Below, one piece after another: positions 56,793 through 64,000 of a stretch of 64,000 bases of DNA (its first letter is position 1; the number at the start of each line of letters is the position of its first letter). The position numbers were made by a program, and so were the translations under genes. Origin of the DNA: Salvia splendens (Eukaryota; Streptophyta; Magnoliopsida; Lamiales; Lamiaceae). The notes beneath the pieces were generated by a model, which saw only the letters and a list, made by a program, of their open reading frames with translations, ran no database searches and was not told the DNA's origin. The stretch lies in NCBI RefSeq assembly GCF_004379255.2, contig NC_056037.1, positions 32,399,012-32,463,011 on the forward strand, in the 5' to 3' direction.

Positions 56793-58320
56793 TCTCTCCC
56801 TCCCCCAACATCTCATTTTTCTTTTTTTCTCCCTCATCAAATTGAGATTCCCGATCTGGGAAGAGTAGTTCACGCTCCCTCCTTCATCTCTTTCTTTCTC
56901 CTTCCCGGCGACCGACGAATTTTCGCCTTCCCCCGCGTCGCCGTCCCGTCTCCCTTCAAACCCGTCGGCCAGTGGAGGGGGAGGCGTCGCCTCCTCCTTC
57001 CTTCCCTGCCGCGGCATGCAGCTGCTCCGCGGGAGTTTTTCGGAGCTCCGCCGTCACTTCGGCTTCCGTCGGACGGCCCTACACACCAAGCTAAGTCACC
57101 TTCCCCTTTTCCCCTTTCACCATTTCGTGATTCATTCCAGTTTGAGTTTGGACAGTAGCTTGCTAATGTTTGTTATATCAATCCTTGTTCCAAAGATTAT
57201 TGTGCTTTGAGGGGAAGTTGGGCAGTAGCTTTATCTATCCCAAGTTGTTCATTGTTTGAGGGGGGGGGGGTCTCCCTACTGTGACTGCTTTGAAATGCGA
57301 AGAATCACATTGAGCAAATCTATGTTCTTGTGCTATCTTATTTGTCTATATGATGCACGAGTGAGTTATCGAGTTACCTTGCTCGGTGAACTCTTTCGGC
57401 CTGCCCTTCTCACTGTCGCTGCTCCGCTCCGCCGCTCCCTACTCCGCTGCCACTCCTTTGCCTTCCAAGATTTTGGTAATTATGTGTGTGGAGTGGGAGG
57501 GGAGGGCGGTATTTATAGGCCAAAGCCTTGGCTAGTGAGGGCTGATCCTTGGGAGGCTTCCATGCCTAGATTAGTGAAATTCTTGAGGGGAGGAAGTCCT
57601 TTTGGCGGTTGCTTGAGCCTTGGTGAAAGGGAGTCCTTACTTCCACCTTTGGTTGTCCTTGCTTGCCAATTTTTCTTCTTTGAGCTTGTGTCCCACCTTT
57701 ATCCTTTGTGTCAAAATTTTAATCCCCAAGTTCATGCTAAAATTTTGCAGGTGGAAAGGCTGTCCTTCTTGATGTTTGGTGGGAGCAGGAACCGAGAAGA
57801 GAGGGGATGGGGAAAGAGAAAAGGATTCCTCTGCATCTTCTTAGCTTTCTTACCAAAATAAATAGCTTCTAGCTTTTTCTACTAGGGTTGAAAGGATGGA
57901 ATGGAGGAGGTAGTGTAGCTATGTGAAGTCTCTTTCACATGTGAAAACTTGCACAACTTGTATTGTCTTTTCATTGTACTATTAGCATCCCTATTCTTCA
58001 TTAGACATTTGGATGTAGAGTTATTTGTATGCACTCACTTTTCCTTTATAAAAGTATCACAAATTACTTTTATTCTTGCACCCTTTTCTTTTGTATACCA
58101 ATTATCTCATGAAGTTTGTATTTGCTTTTTCTTCAACCAATTCCAATAATCTCTTATTTAAAATCTTGCTATTTAAATAGAAATCCTTGTTGCACTTAAA
58201 CTTTCTTCCTCAACAAAATACTTAATTCGATTCGACGTCGAAGATTACAACAAGATATCCTTCGGACATTAATCGCGCTAAAAGAATCTGATAAAACGAT
58301 TAAAAATCCGGGGCGTCACA
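56793..58320 (-). repeat. Partial 3' LTR of the second gypsy copy
   Basis: Corresponds to 36270-37802 of the complete element, truncated by the gap. Its end GGGGCGTCACA is next to the polypurine tract, which lacks one C compared with the first copy. Confidence 0.93.
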
Positions 58321-58364
58321 TTCACCCTCCTTAAACGAAATTTCGTCCCGAAATTTGTACGGCT

Positions 58365-61300
58365 TTACTCGAACAGCTCGGGATATTGCTCCCTCATCTT
58401 ATCTTCCAACTCCCACGTGGCCTCTTCCTGCCCGTGGTGCTCCCAAAGTACTTTCACTGAAGGAATGGATTTGTTTCTTAACTGCTGCACCTTCCTGTCC
58501 AGAATTGCCTTCGGTTTTTCCTCATAACTTAGATCCGGATTTTAATATCATCTCCTCCTGATGAACCACGTGCTTCGGATCAAACACATACTTCCTGAGT
58601 TGGGATACATGGAATACGTTGTGAACATTTCCAAAGCTTGGCAGTAACGCCAATCGATAAGCTACTGGTCCCACAGCCTCTAGGATCTCGTACGGTCCTA
58701 TATATCGGGGTCGGAGTTTTCCCTTGACTCCAAATCTGGCTATCCCTTTTGAGGGTGATACTTTCAAGAAAACTTTATCTCCCACCTCAAACTGCAACTC
58801 AGTCCGTCGAACATCTGCATAGGACTTCTGTCTGTCTGAGCCTCCTTGATCCTCTCTCGGATTCTTCTGACAATTTCTATCATTTCCTCAATTACATCCG
58901 GGCCCAAAATCTTCCTCTCACCGACCTCATCCAGTAGAGGGGTGATCTACACTTCTTCCCGTACAACGCCTCGTACGGAGCCATATCAATCGTGGCCTGG
59001 TAGCTGTTGTTATAAGCAAATTCTATCAATGGTAGCACTTGCTCCCAATTGCTCCCCCTATCGAGCACTACTGCTCTCAGCATGTCTTCAAGCGTCTGAA
59101 TGGTTCTTTCCGACTGTCCGTCGGTCTGTGGGTGAAATGTCGTGCTGAAATTCAGTCGCGTCCCCAGCTCTTTCTGTAGGCTCTTCCAAAATCTGGACGT
59201 GAATTTGGCATCTCTATCCGACGTGATCGTCGCTGGTATGCCATGCAGGCGAATGATTTCCTTCACGTACAACTGGGCTAGCTTCTCTGATCCATACGTG
59301 ATAGGAATCGGTATAAAATGAGCGCTCTTGGTGAGACGATCAACTATCACCCAAATCGCGGTATTTCCTCTTGAGATCTTGGTAACCCCGTGACAAAATC
59401 CATGGCTATATGTTCCCATTTCCACTTGGGAATCTCTAACGGCTGCAACTTTCCATACGGCCGTTGGTGTAGTGCCTTCACTTGTTGACAGGCAAGACAC
59501 CTCTCGACGTAGGATGCTATATCTCTCTTCATGCCGTCCCACCAGAACTTTCTCTTTAAGTCCTGATACATCTTTGTACTCCCTGGGTGGGCGGTGTATG
59601 GGTATCGTGCGCTTCGCTCATTATCTCATTTTCTGAGCTCCTCTTGGTTGGGGTACACACAATCTCCCTTCAAACGTGAGTGCATTGTCTGCTTCTTCCT
59701 GTAGTTCTCTTGTTTAACTTGTCCTCAATTTCAAACGCAACTTCTCTAGAGTCTTGTCCCGTCTCTGGGCTTCCACGATCCTGCCCCTCAAATCGGGAAC
59801 AACTACTAGAGTCGAAATTATACTTTCCACCGTCTCAGGTGCTTTGCACCATCTCCAAACTCATTTTGTCGAATTCTCTAAGCAGTTCTTCTTCCCGGGT
59901 GAACAGGACTGCTAGTTGGTGCTGACTCTTTCGGCTCAAAGCGTCTGCCACAACGTTGGCCTTCCCTGGGTGGTAGTTTATGCCACAATCGTAATCTTTC
60001 ACTAGCTCGAGCCATCTTCTTTGTCTCATGTTCAAGTCCTTCTGCTCGAAGAAGTACTTGAGGCTCTTGTGGTCCGTGAAAATCTCACACCTAACTCCAT
60101 ATAGGTGGTGCCTCCAAATTTTCAATGCGTGAACCACTGCTGCTAGTTCTAGGTCGTGTGTTGGGTAGTTGAGCTCGTGTGGTCTGAGCTGTCGTGACGC
60201 ATAAGCAATCACCTTCCCATTCTGCATCAAACACACATCCAAGTCCGTTCTTGGAAGCATCTGTATAGACAACGTAGTCCGTCCCTGATTCTGGGACTGC
60301 TAGTACGGGTGCGCTGGTTAATTTCTCCTTTAGTAGTTGGAAGCTTGCCTCACACTCGGGAGACCATGAGACTTTGGTTCCCTTCTTGAGTTGCTGAGTC
60401 ATTGGCCTTGCAATCTTTGAAAAGCCCTCAATAAACCTTCTGTAGTAGCCAGCTAGTCCGAGGAAACTTCGGATTTCGTTGGGCGTCGTCGGAGCCTTCC
60501 AGTTCCTTACTGCCTCTACCTTGGCAGGATCTACTCGGATTCCTTCTGCTGTTACAATATGTCCGAGGAAATTCACCTCCTTGAGCCAGAATTCGCACTT
60601 GCTGAATTTGGCGTACAACTTCTCTGCCCGTAGTGTCTCTAGGGCAAGCCGTAGGTGTTCCTCATGTTCCTTTCTATTCTTGGAGTATATCAGTACGTCG
60701 TCAATGAAGACTAAGACAAACTTGTCGAGATATGGGTGGAAAACGCGGTTCATCAAATCCATGAACACTGCCGGTGCATTCGTTAGTCCAAACGGCACCA
60801 CCGTAAACTCATAGTGACCATATCTAGTTCGGAAGGCTGTCTTGGGCACATCCTCCGGCTTAATCTTCAGTTGGTGATAGCCTGACTTCAGGTCCATCTT
60901 GGAGAACACACTGGCTCCCTTGAGCTGGTCAAACAGATCGTCGATCCTGGGTAACGGGTACTTGTTCTTGAGAGTCAGCTTGTTAAGCTCTCGGTAGTCC
61001 ACACACATTCTCATGGTTCCGTCTTTCTTCTTGACAAACAGTACAGGTGCTCCCCACGGCGAGACGCTGGGTCTGATGAATCCCAGGTCCAGGAGTTCTT
61101 GCAACTGTACCTTCAGTTCATCCAGTTCCTTTGGAGCCATTCGATATGGTGCCTTTGATACCGGGGCAGATCCTGGTTCTAGATCTATGGTGAATTCTAC
61201 TTGTCGGTCTGGCGGTAGACCCGGTAGTGTGTTAGGAAACACATCTGGAAAGTCGCGAGCGACTTCGACTTCCTCTAATTTCCTCTCTTCTTTCTCCTCT

Positions 61301-62942
61301 TTGTTCAGGTAGACAAGGTATGCCGGACATCCTTTCTTCATCAACTTGCTGGCTTGCAAGCATTGATATTACGGACTTCCGGTTTCCCATGGAGATTCCT
61401 TGAAAGCGAGCAGGTTCACCTTCGATGGTTTTAAAGGAAATTTGCCTTTCCTTGCATAGGATGGATGGCATGATTTTCAGCCAGCCAATCCATTCCCAGG
61501 ATTATGTCTACGTCCACATAATCATAACACTGAGATTGTTTGCTACAACCTTAAGTTCACCAGAGTGATTCTAAGCTCGAGCAAGTACGAGATATTTCTA
61601 TCCGTCCTCCTACTGGGGAAACTACTTCCATCCCATGTTCAGATTCTTTAGTCTCGAGTTTCAAAGTAGTCACGCAATGAGCAGATATAAAAGAATGCGA
61701 GGCACCAGTATCAAACAGAAGCATAACGGGTGTGTTGAAAAGCTTACCCATACCTGCCAAATTTCCCTGGTTCACCTCTGGCTGCTTCTGTCTCATCGCA
61801 TAAGCTCGAGCCTGTGTTGGGAGTTTCGGCCTCTGCTGCTGATTCCTTGGTGTCTGCTGTGAATTTGATCCAGGTTGAACATTCATTGCGCGCAGTTGTG
61901 GGCGCTGAGCTGACGGGTGAAGTTTTTGCTCCCGTCCCTGGGTTCTGCTTGGGCAGTTCTTCGCAAAATGTCCAGCTCCTCCGCAGTTGAAGCAAGTATC
62001 AGCTCCTGCCTTGCAGATGCCGCCATGCAGCCTATTGCATCTAGGACACGGACTGGTTTTTGACATGTTCCCCCTGAAAGATCCAGGGGTAGTCTGGTAT
62101 CCACCATATTGTGGCCTGCTTGGTCCATACCCTCCCTTCTTAGGATCAGGTTGAGCTCGTGGTCCTTCCCATCTCCTCTTGTCCCTGGGTGCTTGGGACT
62201 GAGCCGGGGGTGGAGTAGGGTTCACAGCTGGTGTAGTCTTTTCCCCCGGCATGGCTGCCTCGATGTCCAGTGCTCGTCCTAGAGCCTCAGTGTTAGGACA
62301 GCCCTCCGTGGCTAGCCAGCGTCATGCGTATCTCGTGCCTAAGTCCAGTACAGAACTTTTCAGCCATCTTGGCGTCGGTATCTACCTGATCTGGGGGCGT
62401 TACCGAGCCATCTCACAGAACATCCGGTCGTAGTCCGTCACTGACATTCGTCCTTGCTTTAGATGGTAGAATTCAGTCTCCTTTTTCTTCCTGTAGCTCT
62501 TGGGAATATACTTTTCATAGATTTCAGCTTTAAATTCCTCCCAAGTCATCTCTCCTAGTTGTATTTGAGCCATAGTCTTTTTCCTCGCCTCCCACCAAAA
62601 GTCTGCGGGTCCAGTCAGCTGAAAAGTCACACAGGACAGCCGCTCTGGTCTGTGCAGTGTAAAAGTCGAATATGCGTTCCAAAGCGCGGATCCATGTTTC
62701 TGCCACCGTTGGGTCTCCTAACCCGTTAATAAGTTGGTGGGTTCTGTCTCAGAAACATTTTCCTCGACCCGACGATCCTGTGGTTGGGGTGGTGGCGGTG
62801 GTGGAACTGGCGATGGAGGTGGTGTTACCTCATTCCACTCCTCTTGCACTTCCCCTTCATAGATTGGGAGGTTGTTTCGGGCTTGTCCTCTGCCCCTTCT
62901 ATGTCCTCGGCCTCGCGGCCTGCCTGCTCTCCGTGGTGGCAT
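58365..62942 (-). pseudogene. Gag-pol of the second gypsy copy, many apparent frameshifts
   Basis: All domains of the intact protein are present, in several frames. Gag is at 62942-62718, 62630-62400 and 62252-61557 (with the zinc knuckle and protease DTGASHS). RT and part of RNase H are at 61359-60091 (FIDDVLIYS intact), the rest of RNase H at 60272-59835, integrase at 59571-58892 and the integrase end at 58797-58522. Sequencing error is the likelier cause of the breaks. Confidence 0.88.
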
Positions 62943-63301
62943 CCTATAATTTATAAAATTTTCTCATTACGTACACAACATACACGATAGCTAAACGGAA
63001 AGCTTGGATTTTTTTAAGACATAACGAACAATGCTCTTCCAGATAAAGAGATCATATATAATCGCAAGTCTAGTACACCATCAGACAAGTTTGCCCTCGA
63101 AGGTCTTTTTACAAAGAACGTACATCCAAGTACGCATCATGAAGCTCCTCTACTGCGGAACATCACCAAAAGTACTTAGCCACTGCCCGTCTAACAGCTC
63201 GGGTCTTACGTGCTAATCCAAAAGAAATCTACTACCAATCTCAAAAGAAACACTACATCAGAACGCCATCATACTAAGACGTTTCTGATGGTACAAGCCA
63301 C

Positions 63302-64000
63302 CTACCGCTCCTCGTCTGATCCTAGAGAGCTCAATCCTGAACTCCCCTCAAAGTCATCATCACTATCCACAACCAGGATAGGATCCTCAAGTGCCGCCCC
63401 TGGCATATCCTCGAGCGCTGGGGGTGGAGCTTGCGACCATCGGGAACAGGACCTCCTCTAGGTCCATCTCAGCGCGGATGGCCTGCAGCCAAGCCATCCT
63501 CTCCTCCGACTGCTGACGGAACCTGGCGCGGAGGTCCTCCACCCAGGGGTGAGCTGGTGGTGGCTCGGGTGCCTCGACTGCCTGTCTCACCCTCTCCGGG
63601 GCCCTCTCCTGAGCTACCATGGGGTGAGTCATCCGGACCTCTCCCGGACTCTCATCCTCATCGGCAACCACCATCGGGGCCTTGCCTCGCCCCTCTGGAT
63701 CGTGCTAGCTCTCTCTGGCTCTGGCGTCCCTGGATGCCGGGACGGTCCTGCCTCGTGGTCGTGGCGGCCCAAGGTGCTGCCCTCGGGAGGGGTCGACATG
63801 CTCCACTGGAGTGGGGGTGGTGGAAAGTCGCCCTCCGCAACAGGTGGAACGTCCTGGAAATGGACATACTGTAAGAAGATGAATGATATAAAGCCGCGAA
63901 AGTCCCCAATCATCTCCTGGGTATCGACCCCTCCTGTAAATGTAGCTACTGGACATCCAAGCGGCCCAGACCCTCCACTCATCGGGAAGTACAGAGATCA
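63302..64000 (-). CDS. Extra upstream ORF in the second gypsy copy, partial
   Basis: It is homologous to the 336-aa ORF at 42781-43791, with the same stop and acidic tail. The frame is interrupted by a few single-base changes (for example near 63430, 63705 and 63930) of the same type as elsewhere in this copy. The 5' end is beyond the window. Confidence 0.75.

Larger units (their letters stand above)
56793..64000 (-). mobile_element. Second copy of the Tekay-type gypsy element, partial
   Basis: It matches 36270-43500 of the complete element in the same orientation: partial 3' LTR 56793-58320, polypurine tract, gag-pol 58365-62942 and the extra ORF from 63302 to the window edge. Outside 59930-61340 it shows many single-base insertions and deletions, mostly in homopolymers, but few substitutions. 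These look like uncorrected sequence errors rather than natural decay, so whether this copy is intact cannot be judged. Confidence 0.93.

Overview
The window is nuclear DNA of a flowering plant, most likely a eudicot. It is AT-rich, has spliced genes with canonical plant introns, and carries plant cryptochrome, oligopeptide-transporter, RING-CH ligase, bHLH and FAR1-type sequences among nested plant transposable elements. I cannot name the species. One run of N (56699-56792) marks an assembly gap.

Layout: (1) 1-2.8 kb holds the 3' half of a plant cryptochrome (CRY1-type) gene on the + strand. (2) 2.8-7.7 kb is AT-rich intergenic DNA with a Harbinger transposase relic, a small MITE-like repeat and a terminal-inverted-repeat element hit by a solo LTR (TSD CACTC). 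(3) 7.75-24.3 kb is one decayed oligopeptide transporter (OPT) gene taken apart by transposons. A Copia retrotransposon (7864-14050) sits in one exon. A PIF/Harbinger element (16019-24250) sits in the last exon; it contains a hAT element (17839-24173, TSD GGTAGGAG), which in turn contains a solo LTR (21340-23482, TSD ATTGT). Removing each insertion with one target-site copy restores the OPT reading frame across the junctions. (4) 25.7-30.3 kb is the only complete, apparently intact gene: an 8-exon, 495-aa RING-CH (MARCH-like) membrane E3 ligase with a GC-AG intron. (5) 30.3-34.7 kb is intergenic DNA with tandem duplications and MITEs. (6) 33.8-49.1 kb holds exons of a broken ERGIC3/Erv46-like gene on the - strand, with a complete and very young Ty3/gypsy (Tekay-type chromovirus) retrotransposon (34719-47452, TSD ATAAA) between its exons. 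(7) 50.0-50.6 kb is a deleted FAR1-related gene. (8) 51.6-53.3 kb is a second Harbinger element carrying only the Myb-like ORF1. (9) 53.5-53.76 kb is the 3' end of a bHLH93-like gene, cut in a coding exon by a deletion-derived Tat-lineage retrotransposon (53757 to the gap). (10) 56.8-64 kb, beyond the gap, is another copy of the same gypsy element that differs mainly by single-base indels, probably sequence error.

The points most worth following are: two related Harbinger elements that share a leader but each carry a different one of the two proteins needed for transposition; an extra sense ORF upstream of gag in a young, intact chromovirus, ending in a SUMO-interacting-like motif; the four-level insertion stack in OPT; and a short hairpin conserved between two LTR families.
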